Shown: positions 1-8,741 of the stretch, one piece after another
Layout of the letters: every line of letters begins with the position of its first letter
Position numbering within the stretch: the first letter of the stretch is position 1
From: Rhizobium glycinendophyticum
GTDB taxonomy: Bacteria > Pseudomonadota > Alphaproteobacteria > Rhizobiales > Rhizobiaceae
Length of the DNA: 64,000 nt
Assembly: GCF_006443685.1 (NCBI RefSeq)
Contig: NZ_VFYP01000001.1
Coordinates: 2,294,001-2,358,000, forward strand
Direction of reading: 5' to 3'
Notes under the pieces: generated by a model
Databases searched by the model: none
Told to the model about the DNA's origin: nothing
The model's input: only the letters and a program-made list of their open reading frames with translations
Position numbers and translations under genes: made by a program

Positions 1-497
1 ATCACCGAAGCCCCGCCGAAGGAATGTCCGACGACCCCGTCGAAATGGCCGAAATGGCGCTCGGCCGCCACGATCGCCTCGGCCGCGAGCCTGAGATCGA
101 GCCGTCGACCACTCGATGCACCGTGCCCGGGCAGATCGAGCAGCACGACCTCGGCACCTGCGCGCAGCAGACCGACTGCCATCTCCGACAGATACTCCGC
201 CCGCGACCCCCAGCCGTGTACGACGAGGATACGGGGCGCTCCCGTGACGCTGCTCGGCTGGCCGGACGTCAGGTGGTGGGCCGCCGCCATTCCTCGCGAC
301 AAAGCGAGACGGACCGTCTTTGCATCCCGCAGTCTCTCGGATCCTAGACGAAAGACGGCAAGGGCTTTAGCTCCCTTCGGCTTGCGCGACGGCGTACGGC
401 AGAACAGCTCGAAGGCCAACCGTCCCGAGATCCGGGGCGACAGCCTCTCCAACTGTGCGAAAGCCAGGCGGGTGACCTTGAGACCAAAGGATGTCAT
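1..497 (-). CDS. Alpha/beta hydrolase, N-terminal part (runs off the window)
   Basis: Reading leftwards from the ATG at 497, the frame stays open to the window edge. It shows a beta-strand and HGWGSR oxyanion-type motif near residue 95, then LLDLPGHGASSG and the nucleophile elbow GHSFGG near the edge, with Ser as the expected nucleophile. These are hallmarks of the alpha/beta hydrolase fold. The catalytic Asp and His would lie outside the window, so the substrate is unknown. It is divergent from the MarR gene and shares a 48-base promoter region with it, so the MarR product may control it; this is inference. Confidence 0.85.
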   Translation of the reverse strand, partial: MTSFGLKVTRLAFAQLERLSPRISGRLAFELFCRTPSRKPKGAKALAVFRLGSERLRDAKTVRLALSRGMAAAHHLTSGQPSSVTGAPRILVVHGWGSRAEYLSEMAVGLLRAGAEVVLLDLPGHGASSGRRLDLRLAAEAIVAAERHFGHFDGVVGHSFGGASV

Positions 498-516
498 AGT
501 CGGGTTTCCACAGATA

Positions 517-532
517 TGTTCAATGCTGAACA
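517..532. promoter_or_regulatory. Candidate MarR operator, inverted repeat
   Basis: TGTTCA-ATGC-TGAACA is a perfect inverted repeat with 6-base arms. It sits in the 48-base gap between the divergent hydrolase and MarR genes. MarR proteins commonly bind such palindromes and repress themselves and a divergent neighbour. The role is inferred from position. Confidence 0.5.
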
Positions 533-545
533 ATAAAGTACAAGA

Positions 546-1049
546 ATGAACAAAAAACAAGCCTTCCCCTGGGACCATCCGCGTTTTCGCAGCTGGATCG
601 CCGTGGGCCGCGCCTGCCAACTCATGCAGCAGGCCCTCACCCGGGCGCTAGGGCCTCTCGATATCAAGCCACCGCATCTCGACATTCTCGTCAACCTGTA
701 TCGCTTCGAGGGCATCTCACAGCAGGAACTGGCCCGAAAGCTCCTGGTCGGTCGCTCCAATATGAGCATGTTGCTGCCGCAAATGGAAAAGCGCGGGCTG
801 CTGGAACGCCGCCCCGACGATCGGGACAAGCGCATCCTTCGCCTTTTTCTGACCGCAGACGGAAGGTCGGTGAGCGAGAAGGCGATGGTTATTCAGACGG
901 GCCTGATCGAAGACATGCTCTCGGCGACGCCGCTGGAAGACTGCACGCGCATGGCAGAGACGATGGAAACGCTCATTCAACGGATGATGGCTGCCGACCA
1001 GGCTACCGAATCCGCTTTCGCAATAACGCTCAGCGAGGATCGCGACTGA
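546..1049 (+). CDS. MarR family transcriptional regulator
   Basis: The 167-residue protein has the MarR winged-helix layout. An N-terminal helix (RAC-LMQQALTRALGPL) is followed by the HTH region around residues 45-80 (EGISQQELARKLLVGRSNMSMLL). Next come the wing (ERRPDDRDKRILRLFLT) and a C-terminal dimerisation helix. Length is normal for the family. MarR proteins usually release DNA on binding small phenolic or other ligands. The gene is divergent from an alpha/beta hydrolase, the likely target. Its last 20 bases overlap the convergent DUF971 gene. No strong ribosome binding site precedes the ATG; it is chosen because the HTH spacing fits. Confidence 0.9.
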   Translation: MNKKQAFPWDHPRFRSWIAVGRACQLMQQALTRALGPLDIKPPHLDILVNLYRFEGISQQELARKLLVGRSNMSMLLPQMEKRGLLERRPDDRDKRILRLFLTADGRSVSEKAMVIQTGLIEDMLSATPLEDCTRMAETMETLIQRMMAADQATESAFAITLSEDRD

Positions 1050-1392
1050 GGCCCTTTTCAGCGAGCGAGCGTTCGTAATCGGCAAATTTCTCTGCCCCGC
1101 GCTCACCCAGCTCCCGCATATAGGTCCAGGTAAAGATGCCGGTGTCATGCCCGTCATCGAAACCGATCCGCACCGCGTAGTTGCCGGTGGGTGTCATTGC
1201 ACGAATTGCAACATCGCGTTTGCCGGGCACGGTTACCGCCTGGCCCGGACCATGGCCCTGCACTTCCGCCGAGGGTGACAGAACCCTGAGCATTTCCGCC
1301 GGAAGGGTGACGACGACCCCATCGTTGAAGGTGACGGTCAGCGTCCGGCGATCTTTGGACACCTTAAGTTCGCTCGGCCAGAAATCCGACAT
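1030..1392 (-). CDS. DUF971 domain protein
   Basis: The 120-residue protein (start at the ATG giving [14 protein letters not shown]) matches the DUF971 or GBBH-like N-terminal fold. It begins with a beta-strand pattern ([14 protein letters not shown]), then [11 protein letters not shown] in the middle, and ends with [15 protein letters not shown]. In other proteins this domain sits in front of gamma-butyrobetaine hydroxylase or in Fe-S maturation proteins; stand-alone versions have no settled function. A longer frame begins 29 codons upstream, but the family start is the one chosen. It is divergent from moaA, with about 147 bases between them. Confidence 0.85.
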   Translation of the reverse strand: MSDFWPSELKVSKDRRTLTVTFNDGVVVTLPAEMLRVLSPSAEVQGHGPGQAVTVPGKRDVAIRAMTPTGNYAVRIGFDDGHDTGIFTWTYMRELGERGAEKFADYERSLAEKGLSRDPR

Positions 1393-1539
1393 GTATGCAC
1401 TCTTCTCTTCGCCAGATGGAGCGTGAGAGTTAAGGCGAAGACATTGCCCGTGCAAGCCAATTCCGCCTTCCGCCCGCAAGCTCGCTTGACGCCGGTTGCC
1501 GGCGGTCCCACATTAAGCGCACAACACGGGAGCGATCAC

Positions 1540-2583
1540 TTGCAGCAGATTTCAGGCGCGTTGACGGCGACACCCCTTGGCGATCCGGGCGCGCCCATGA
1601 TCGATCCGTTCGGTCGCGCAGTCACCTATCTCCGCGTCTCCGTGACCGACCGTTGTGATTTCCGCTGCACCTATTGCATGGCGGAAGACATGACCTTCCT
1701 GCCCAAGAAGGACTTGCTGACGCTGGAAGAACTCGACCGGCTCTGTTCGGCCTTCATCGCCAAGGGTGTGCGCAAGCTGCGTCTCACGGGCGGCGAGCCT
1801 CTGGTGCGCAAGAACATCATGCATCTGATCCGCGGCCTCTCGCGCCACCTGGGCAGCGGCCTCGACGAACTGACGCTGACCACCAACGGCTCGCAACTCG
1901 CCCGTTTCGCCGGTGAGCTCGCAGATGCCGGCGTCCGCCGCATCAATGTCTCGCTCGACACGCTGAATGCGGCCAAGTTCAAGGCGATCACCCGCTGGGG
2001 CGACTTGGACCGGGTGATGGAGGGTATCTGCGCGGCGCAGAAGGCCGGCATTGCGATCAAGCTGAACGCGGTCGCTCTCAAGGAGTTCAACGAACATGAA
2101 ATTCCGTCTCTGATGGAATTCGCCCATGCCGAGGGCATGGAACTGACCCTCATCGAGACAATGCCCATGGGCGAGATCGGCGAGGACCGCACCGACCAGT
2201 ATTTGCCCCTCTCGCTCGTTCGTCAGCGGCTAGAGGAGCGCTACACGCTGACCGACATTCCGTTCCGCACCGGCGGTCCGGCCCGGTATGTCGAGGTGAA
2301 GGAAACGGGTGGGCGGCTCGGCTTCATCACCCCCCTCACCCACAATTTCTGCGAAAGCTGCAACCGGGTGCGGCTCACCTGCACCGGCACACTCTATATG
2401 TGTCTTGGTCAAGACGATGCCGCCGACCTCCGCACGGCGCTTCGCGCCTCAAACGACGACGCCTTCCTCTCCTCGGCTATCGACGAGGCGATCGGCCGCA
2501 AGCCCAAGGGTCACGACTTCATCATCGACCGCACGCACAAGAAGCCTGCCGTTGGCCGACACATGAGCGTCACCGGCGGCTGA
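1540..2583 (+). CDS. moaA: GTP 3',8-cyclase MoaA (molybdenum cofactor step 1)
   Basis: Radical-SAM enzyme that, with MoaC, turns GTP into cyclic pyranopterin monophosphate. The N-terminal cluster motif C-x3-C-x2-C (CDFRCTYC) and SAM-binding LTGGEPL are present. The C-terminal cluster motif [14 protein letters not shown] is present too. I place the start at the TTG at 1540: GGGAG lies six bases upstream and the resulting 347 residues match the usual rhizobial length. An ATG at 1597 ([13 protein letters not shown]) is the alternative, and an in-frame ATG at 1423 would add an unlikely tail. mobA and mobB, which act later in the same pathway, lie 5 kb downstream on the same strand. Confidence 0.95.
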   Translation: MQQISGALTATPLGDPGAPMIDPFGRAVTYLRVSVTDRCDFRCTYCMAEDMTFLPKKDLLTLEELDRLCSAFIAKGVRKLRLTGGEPLVRKNIMHLIRGLSRHLGSGLDELTLTTNGSQLARFAGELADAGVRRINVSLDTLNAAKFKAITRWGDLDRVMEGICAAQKAGIAIKLNAVALKEFNEHEIPSLMEFAHAEGMELTLIETMPMGEIGEDRTDQYLPLSLVRQRLEERYTLTDIPFRTGGPARYVEVKETGGRLGFITPLTHNFCESCNRVRLTCTGTLYMCLGQDDAADLRTALRASNDDAFLSSAIDEAIGRKPKGHDFIIDRTHKKPAVGRHMSVTGG

Positions 2584-2593
2584 GAGCCGCCGG
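2573..2593. terminator. Hairpin between convergent moaA and chemotaxis gene
   Basis: CCGGCGGCT-GAG-AGCCGCCGG is a perfect 9-bp stem with a 3-base loop. It overlaps the moaA stop codon. No T-tract follows, so it may be a weak or Rho-assisted terminator serving both converging genes. Confidence 0.5.
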
Positions 2594-2612
2594 CAAGATT
2601 GATCTGAAAGCT

Positions 2613-5147
2613 TCAGGCCGAGCGACGAAAATCTCGCTGCTCGGAAGCCGTGATCTCGGTGCGGAAATGGCCAATCTTGCGCATCAGGACGTCGACCCGC
2701 TGCCGCAATCCATGGATCTCGGCATTATTCTCCTCGACCATGGCCGCATTCTGCTGCGTGATCAGTTCGACGTCGCGCACAGCACTCGTGACTTCGCTGA
2801 TGCCGGTCGACTGCTCGCGGGTCGCTGCCGAGATTGTCTCGACGAGGTTCTGGACCTCTTCGACCTGATCGATAATCGACTGCAAGGCAACGCCCGTGTG
2901 TTCGACGAGCTCCACACCGGAACGGACCTGTCCGCCAGATGCAGTGATGAGGGCCTTTATCTCCTTGGCGGCATTAGCTGAGCGCTGGGCGAGTTCACGC
3001 ACTTCCTGCGCGACCACGGCAAAGCCACGCCCCGCCTCGCCGGCACGCGCGGCCTCGACCCCTGCATTGAGCGCAAGCAGATTGGTCTGGAAGGCGATCT
3101 CATCGATGACGCCGATGATCGTCGAGATCTTCTCCGAAGATCGGCTGATCTCGGACATGGCATCCACCGCCTTGCGCACCACGACGCCCGACTGGCGTGC
3201 ATGGTCTCGCGCCGCCTGAACGGACTGCGCCGTGCGCCCTGCCCCCTCCGCCGTCGAACGCACCACATCGCTCAAATGCGAGAGTGCCCGCACGCTTTCC
3301 TCCAGTGCCGCCGCCTGCTGTTCGGTGCGGCGCGCAAGATCGTCAGCGGAAACGGCAAGGTTCTCGGTGCCCGCATTGATGTCGGCGCTTGCCGCACGCA
3401 CCTCTTCCAGCGTCGCTCGCAGCGTTTCGACGGCTTGGTTGTAGGTCGACGCCATGGCGACGAAATCGGCCGGCAGGTCGTTGCGCATGGTGACATTGAG
3501 TTGCCCGGTGGCCAGCGCTTCGAGGACGGATGACAAGGCTTCCAGCGCAGCGCGCTGATCGGCCTCGACCCGCGCCCGCTCTTGCGAGCGATGCGCACTT
3601 TCCTGTTCGGACTGCGCCCGGGCTGCGGCTGCCTCTTCCTCAAGCCGCTTGTTCTCCAGGGCTGCATCACGAAAAACCGTGACAGAGCGCACCATGTCGC
3701 CAATCTCATCGCCGCGATTGCGGCCCTCGATCGGGACGGAGAGATCACCACTGGCAAGGCGCGACATCACCCCTGTAATCCGCTTCAGCGGCGCGCGCAG
3801 CGTCTCGATCAGCATCAGGCCGCCGATGATGGCGAGCAGCGTGCCGACCACCATGGTGATGACAGAAATCGACGCGGAGCGTTCGCTGTCCTCACGGCCA
3901 ACTTCCTGGGCGTGGCTGACGAAATTGCGTAGCGCTTCCATCGCGTCGGAGACATGGCCATTGGCCGAGAGCCGGCGTGCCTGCCAGTCTCGACCGGCAT
4001 CAAGCCTTTCCTGCGAGGCCGAGACGAGCGAGGCGAGCGACGGCTCGATCTTATTGGCGAAATCCCGCAGAGCACTGTTCTTCGAACCGAGCTCCGAGAT
4101 CCGGGCGCCGATCCCCTTGAGTGTTTCGACCTTGCCGACGACCGCTTCGCGACTGGCATCGTCAAGCGTGCCCAGCATCTGCTGAACCTTGAGTTCCATC
4201 GTCGCGATCTCCATGACCGCGTTATCGACGAGACCCATCAATTCCTTCTGCTCGGCCATCAGTTTGTCGAGGTTGACGAAGCGGTCGGCAGCCACGTCGG
4301 AATTCTTCGCGCCCTGCAGCGTGATCTTCTGTTCGATCACCACCAACTCAGCCAGAACGCGGCCGATCTCCTGCGCTTTCGCCTCGTCGGTCGCTTCACC
4401 CTTCAATGCAGCCTCGATCTTGGTCATGGCTGCTGAAATTTCATCGACCAGAGCCTTGCCCTTGGTCGAGACAATCGCCTCCGCCTTCTTGATGTCCTTT
4501 TGCAGTGGCGCGATATACAGTTTTGTCTCGGAGAGCTGTTCCTCCGGTGTAAACGCCATCTGCACGCCGACACGAAGCTTGCCGAGCCGGTCCAGCAGGC
4601 TCTTGAAGGCCGACGCGTCAAATAGAAGCTCCTTGGCGAAGCGCTCCTTACCCGACAGATCCGTGCGCACGAAATCGACCTGCTTCAGGATCGTCTGCCC
4701 CTCATCCTTCAATGAGGCGACCACATCGGTCAGCCCGGCATCCAGCGTGTCGCGCCGAACCTTGTTTTCCCAAAGAGCCGCCGTCTCATCACGCATCAGC
4801 GCGGAAAGATTGCGAAGCGCGCCGAGATCGGCTGTCGCCGCCTGCTTGGCCAGCACGCCATCAAGAACGCCCAGACCTTTTTCCTGCGCATCGATCGCCT
4901 TCAGGAGAGCCTCCCTGCTCGCCTCCGTCGGATCGAGGCTGAATTCCTGCAGGCCCTTCTGCAACTGTTCCAGATCACTGATATTGCCGATCGTGGCACG
5001 GGTAACGGTCATATGGCCGTTCAGCATGGTCGCCGTGCGATAGCCGAGAAGGCCGACACCGGCCATGAGAAAAACAAGAGGAATAACGAAAAGCAATACT
5101 TTGGTGACGATCCTGCGGCTCTGCAGGAGGCGATCGATAAAACTCAT
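2613..5147 (-). CDS. Methyl-accepting chemotaxis protein with large sensor domain
   Basis: The 844-residue transducer has a membrane segment at about 16-36 and a long, mostly helical presumed periplasmic domain of nearly 390 residues. A second membrane segment at about 424-446 follows, then a HAMP linker and a cytoplasmic signalling domain. The hairpin tip ([20 protein letters not shown], near 683-702) is the conserved CheA/CheW contact region. The sensor is much longer than a single four-helix bundle and rich in Lys/Glu/Leu heptads, suggesting a double helical bundle (HBM-like). No C-terminal CheR-tethering pentapeptide is seen. No chemotaxis genes lie beside it, so it is an orphan receptor with unknown ligand. 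Confidence 0.92.
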   Translation of the reverse strand: MSFIDRLLQSRRIVTKVLLFVIPLVFLMAGVGLLGYRTATMLNGHMTVTRATIGNISDLEQLQKGLQEFSLDPTEASREALLKAIDAQEKGLGVLDGVLAKQAATADLGALRNLSALMRDETAALWENKVRRDTLDAGLTDVVASLKDEGQTILKQVDFVRTDLSGKERFAKELLFDASAFKSLLDRLGKLRVGVQMAFTPEEQLSETKLYIAPLQKDIKKAEAIVSTKGKALVDEISAAMTKIEAALKGEATDEAKAQEIGRVLAELVVIEQKITLQGAKNSDVAADRFVNLDKLMAEQKELMGLVDNAVMEIATMELKVQQMLGTLDDASREAVVGKVETLKGIGARISELGSKNSALRDFANKIEPSLASLVSASQERLDAGRDWQARRLSANGHVSDAMEALRNFVSHAQEVGREDSERSASISVITMVVGTLLAIIGGLMLIETLRAPLKRITGVMSRLASGDLSVPIEGRNRGDEIGDMVRSVTVFRDAALENKRLEEEAAAARAQSEQESAHRSQERARVEADQRAALEALSSVLEALATGQLNVTMRNDLPADFVAMASTYNQAVETLRATLEEVRAASADINAGTENLAVSADDLARRTEQQAAALEESVRALSHLSDVVRSTAEGAGRTAQSVQAARDHARQSGVVVRKAVDAMSEISRSSEKISTIIGVIDEIAFQTNLLALNAGVEAARAGEAGRGFAVVAQEVRELAQRSANAAKEIKALITASGGQVRSGVELVEHTGVALQSIIDQVEEVQNLVETISAATREQSTGISEVTSAVRDVELITQQNAAMVEENNAEIHGLRQRVDVLMRKIGHFRTEITASEQRDFRRSA

Positions 5148-5380
5148 GGAACCCTCGGGAGGTTCGACGGTCCTGCGCCACCATCGGCGCAGCGTCGAGC
5201 GGGCGGCACCACCTCATGCGGAGCCATGGCAAGCTTCGCCGGTGGAACATTGAACAACGGTTAACGGGGAATCGGGTTTTTGGCATTCCACGGTCTGGCC
5301 GGACAAGATTGTGGAGAAATGCGGTTTCTCCGCCCGGCCCCATGGTCTACAACCGCTCCGCAAGCATGGGAATCCCTGAA

Positions 5381-6286
5381 ATGGCCTTATCCGAGAATAC
5401 CCGAGGCGCGCTGTTGATGGCTGCCTCAATGGCAGGTTTCACCTTCAACGACGCGCTTACCAAATCCGTCACCGGGGATCTGACGGTCGCCCAGATCATG
5501 TTCGTGCGCGGTGCCATCACCACGATCCTCGTCTATGCGGTGGCCCGGCGGCTGGGTGCGCTTGATCATATCCGCAACATCCTGCAGCCGCTGATCCTCT
5601 GTCGGATCGCCTTTGAAACCCTTGCGGCGGTCGCATTCCTGTCAGCGCTCGGACAGGTGCCGCTCGCCAATGCGTCGGCCATCCTCCAGTCGCTGCCGCT
5701 CGCGGTCACCTTGGGCGCTGCTCTGATCTACCGCGAACCGGTAGGCTGGCGACGCTGGACGGCGATCGGTCTCGGTTTCCTCGGTGTCATGGTCATCATC
5801 AAGCCCGGCCCTGAGGGTTTCACGCTCGCCTCGCTGTATGTTGTGCTGAGCGTTATTACTGCGGCCGGACGCGATCTTGTCACCCGCAAGATCGATCCGC
5901 GGGTCTCCTCGCTCACGGTCACCCTGTTTACCGCCTCGTCGATCTCGCTCGCCGGTCTCCTGCTCGTCCCGGCCTTCGGCGGCTGGCAGCCGGTGTCGGT
6001 CAACACCTTCGCCCGGATTGCACTCGCGTCCGCCTTTCTCTTTGTCGGATATCAGTCCATCATCATGGCAATGCGCCTCGGCGAGATCTCTTTCATCGCA
6101 CCATTCCGCTACACCAGCCTGCTCTGGGCCGTGGCTCTCGGCATGATCTTCTTCGGAGAGACACCTGACCTCTCGATGGGCGTCGGGGCGGCCATTGTCA
6201 TCGGCTCCGGCCTCTATACCTTCTATCGGGAGAAACAGAGGAAGGCAGCGCTGGCCAGTGCCTCCGAACCGGGCTCGCCCGGCTGA
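5381..6286 (+). CDS. EamA/DMT superfamily transporter
   Basis: The 301-residue protein has about ten hydrophobic helices arranged as two EamA repeats, typical of drug/metabolite exporters. The first repeat begins GALLMAASMAGFTFNDALTK; the second begins near YVVLSVITAAGRDLVTRK. The start at MALSENTRG places a GGGAA-type site eight bases upstream. Three in-frame ATGs upstream would add a non-conserved tail. Substrate cannot be read from the sequence. It is the first gene of a tight run (33 bases to the next start) leading through a Bcr/CflA exporter to mobA and mobB. Confidence 0.88.
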   Translation: MALSENTRGALLMAASMAGFTFNDALTKSVTGDLTVAQIMFVRGAITTILVYAVARRLGALDHIRNILQPLILCRIAFETLAAVAFLSALGQVPLANASAILQSLPLAVTLGAALIYREPVGWRRWTAIGLGFLGVMVIIKPGPEGFTLASLYVVLSVITAAGRDLVTRKIDPRVSSLTVTLFTASSISLAGLLLVPAFGGWQPVSVNTFARIALASAFLFVGYQSIIMAMRLGEISFIAPFRYTSLLWAVALGMIFFGETPDLSMGVGAAIVIGSGLYTFYREKQRKAALASASEPGSPG

Positions 6287-6317
6287 TCCCGCTCGATCAT
6301 CGCCAGAAGGAGCGCCC

Positions 6318-7532
6318 GTGCCGCCGACCCGCTTTCTCGACCGGACCAGCCCGCCGCATATCGTCAGCCTCGTCGCAATTGCAGGACTGTCGGCGCTCAC
6401 GATGAACATATTCCTGCCCTCTCTGCCGGCCATGGCGAAGGAGTTGGCGGTCGATTACGATCGCGTCCAGATCCTCGTTTCAGGCTACATCGCCATGACA
6501 GCGCTGGTGCAGTTGATCATCGGCCCCTTGTCGGACCGTTTCGGTCGGCGACCGGTCATGCTGGGCGCGCTGGTCATCCTGCTTGCAGCCTCGCTCATCT
6601 GTATGGTCGCCACCTCGATCGAGGTGCTCACGGTCGCTCGAATGGCGCAGACCGCGGTCGTTGCAGGCCTTGTCTTGTCCCGCGCCATCATTCGCGACAT
6701 GGTGCCTGTCGAGGAGGCTGCCTCGATGATCGGCTATGTCACGATGGGCATGACGCTGGTTCCGATGGTCGGACCGACCGTCGGTGGCCTACTGAGCGAC
6801 GCCTTCGGCTGGCGGGCGAGTTTCGCGGCGATCGCCATTGCCGGCCTGCTGGTCCTCGTTCTGGTGCGCAATGACTTGGGCGAAACCAACCGGCAGAAGA
6901 GCAGCAGCTTCACCGCCCAGTTCCGCGCCTGGCCCGGCCTTCTGACCTCAGGCCGCTTCTGGGCCTTCACTCTTGCCGCCACTTTCACGTCCGGAGCCTT
7001 CTTCGCTTTCCTTGGCGGCGCGCCCTTTGTCGGCGGCACATTGATGGGCATGAGCCCGAGCGTGCTGGGCCTGCAATTCATGTTTATCGCCTCCGGCTAC
7101 ATCGTCGGTAACTTCTTCTCCGGCCGCTATGCCCGCCGCGCCGGCATCGAAGCAATGATGCTGATCGGCGGCGGTGTCGCCCTAGCCGGCGCCGCACTTC
7201 CCGTCCTCCTCTTCTGGCAGGGGATCACCACCGCCCTCGCCTTCTTCGCCCCGCAGATCATCGTCGGCTTCGGGAACGGGCTGTCTCTGCCGAGCGCCAA
7301 TGCCGGCATCGTTAGCGTGCGCCCGGAACTGGCAGGCTCCGCCTCCGGTCTCGGCGGCGCGATCACCATGGGCGGCGGCGCCTTCGTCTCCTGGCTTGCC
7401 TCCGCCATTCTCTCGACGCAGACCGGCGCCATGCCGCTTCTTCTCGTAATGCTCGCCTGCTGCGTTCTCGCACTGGTCGCCATCGGTGTCTTGTGGCTAC
7501 AGCGACACCCGTCCGTTGGAGCAGCACGATGA
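6318..7532 (+). CDS. Bcr/CflA-type multidrug efflux transporter (MFS)
   Basis: The 404-residue protein has about twelve membrane helices. The MFS motif A loop GPLSDRFGRRPVM lies between helices 2 and 3, and the helix-5 motif (MVGPTVGGLLSD) is typical of drug:proton antiporters. The first helix contains LSALTMNIFLPSLP, as in the Bcr/CflA subfamily. The start is the GTG at 6318, with AAGGAG five bases upstream; a longer frame would overlap the upstream gene by 90 bases. Its stop overlaps the mobA start as ATGATG, so mobA translation is probably coupled to it. The substrate is unknown. Confidence 0.9.
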   Translation: MPPTRFLDRTSPPHIVSLVAIAGLSALTMNIFLPSLPAMAKELAVDYDRVQILVSGYIAMTALVQLIIGPLSDRFGRRPVMLGALVILLAASLICMVATSIEVLTVARMAQTAVVAGLVLSRAIIRDMVPVEEAASMIGYVTMGMTLVPMVGPTVGGLLSDAFGWRASFAAIAIAGLLVLVLVRNDLGETNRQKSSSFTAQFRAWPGLLTSGRFWAFTLAATFTSGAFFAFLGGAPFVGGTLMGMSPSVLGLQFMFIASGYIVGNFFSGRYARRAGIEAMMLIGGGVALAGAALPVLLFWQGITTALAFFAPQIIVGFGNGLSLPSANAGIVSVRPELAGSASGLGGAITMGGGAFVSWLASAILSTQTGAMPLLLVMLACCVLALVAIGVLWLQRHPSVGAAR

Positions 7533-8149
7533 TGGCGAATGCTTTCCCCGGACTGATCCTCGGCGGAGGCCTCTCCCGGCGCATGGGAGAAGACAAGACC
7601 CAAGCCCTGCTCGGGGAGATTCCTCTACTCGAAATCGTCGCCAATCGTCTGCGCCCTCAGGTTTGGGCACTTGCCGTGAACCTGCCCATCGGCCACCCGC
7701 TCGCAGGGACATACAGGAACGTGCCTGACACCCTCGCCGAGCGCCCCGGCCCCCTCGCCGGCATCCTGGCCGGCATGCAGACCTTCGAGGATGAGGCGCA
7801 ACACCTACTGACCGTTCCGGGTGACGCGCCGTTTTTGCCAGGCGACCTCGTGCAGCGCTTGGCAAACAAGCATTACGCGGACGAAATCGTCATCGCCACC
7901 TCGAACGGCCGCGAGCATCCGGTGGTCGGCCTCTGGCCGACGAGCCTGGCTCCAGACCTGCAAGCTTGGCTCGAAACGCCGGACAACCGGCGCGTCCGCG
8001 ATTTCATCCACCGGCACCGTTTCCGCATGGTTGACTTCGCCATGCTCCCCAGGAGGGACGGCCGGGGCGAGATAGATCCCTTCTTCAACATCAACACACC
8101 CGCGGATCTAGCCTTCGCCCGCGAGGTTTTGGCGGGAGGCGGCGCATGA
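7529..8149 (+). CDS. mobA: Molybdenum cofactor guanylyltransferase MobA
   Basis: MobA transfers GMP from GTP to molybdopterin, making the guanine dinucleotide form used by DMSO-reductase-family enzymes. The 206-residue protein opens with the nucleotide-binding signature PGLILGGGLSRRMGEDKTQ. It has PGPLAGILAGM near 80 and VPGDAPFLPGDL near 100, where the Asp is a metal ligand. FNINTPADL at the C-terminus is also typical. The start is in the four-base overlap with the upstream exporter stop. The stop overlaps the mobB start in the same way. Confidence 0.95.
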   Translation: MMANAFPGLILGGGLSRRMGEDKTQALLGEIPLLEIVANRLRPQVWALAVNLPIGHPLAGTYRNVPDTLAERPGPLAGILAGMQTFEDEAQHLLTVPGDAPFLPGDLVQRLANKHYADEIVIATSNGREHPVVGLWPTSLAPDLQAWLETPDNRRVRDFIHRHRFRMVDFAMLPRRDGRGEIDPFFNINTPADLAFAREVLAGGGA

Positions 8150-8667
8150 CAGACAGGCCACGGATCTTCGGCATTGCTGGCTGGAAGAATTCCGGCAAGA
8201 CGGGCCTCGCCGTCCGCCTGGTCGAGGAATTCACCCGGCGCGGTTTCCGCATCTCGACCATCAAGCATGCCCATCATGACTTCGACATCGACAAGGTCGG
8301 TGCCGACAGCTTTCGCCACCGCCAGGCAGGCGCCCACGAGGTGGCGATCGTCTCAGGCACACGTTTTGCCATCATGCATGAACTGCGAGGGGCGCCGGAA
8401 CCGAGCTTCGAGGAAATCCTCAACCGGATCGCGCCATGCGATCTCGTCCTGATCGAAGGTTACAAGCGCGAGCCCGTCCCGAAGATAGAGGCAAGACGGC
8501 TGGAGGCGGCAAAGCGAGAACCGCTCAGCTTCTCCGACCCATGGATCAAGGCGATCGCCGCCGATCACCCTGTGCCGGGAGCGGATCTCCCGGTCTTCGA
8601 TCTCGATGACACCATGGCCATCGCCGATTTCATCATCGCTCTCACCGGCTTGCCGCGGCGCGCTTAA
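8146..8667 (+). CDS. mobB: Molybdopterin-guanine dinucleotide biosynthesis protein MobB
   Basis: The 173-residue P-loop protein helps MobA but is not essential for cofactor synthesis in E. coli. It begins IFGIAGWKNSGKTGL (Walker A). It contains the MobB motif STIKHAHHDFDIDKVG-DSFRH-AGA, then CDLVLIEGYK with the conserved Glu. It starts in an ATGA overlap with mobA and is the last gene of the run. A strong hairpin follows about 15 bases after the stop. Confidence 0.95.
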   Translation: MTDRPRIFGIAGWKNSGKTGLAVRLVEEFTRRGFRISTIKHAHHDFDIDKVGADSFRHRQAGAHEVAIVSGTRFAIMHELRGAPEPSFEEILNRIAPCDLVLIEGYKREPVPKIEARRLEAAKREPLSFSDPWIKAIAADHPVPGADLPVFDLDDTMAIADFIIALTGLPRRA

Positions 8668-8682
8668 CACCTGCCGCAAACG

Positions 8683-8720
8683 AAGAAGGGCCGCCGGATC
8701 ACACCGGCGGCCCCTTCTTT
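8683..8720. terminator. Bidirectional terminator between mobB and the OmpA-like gene
   Basis: A long GC-rich stem pairs AAGAAGGGCCGCCGG with CCGGCGGCCCCTTCTT, with one bulged C and a 6-base loop. A T-rich end lies on the right and the complementary A-rich end on the left. It can serve both converging genes. Confidence 0.8.
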
Positions 8721-8741
8721 CATTGTATCAGACGGCTCGCA

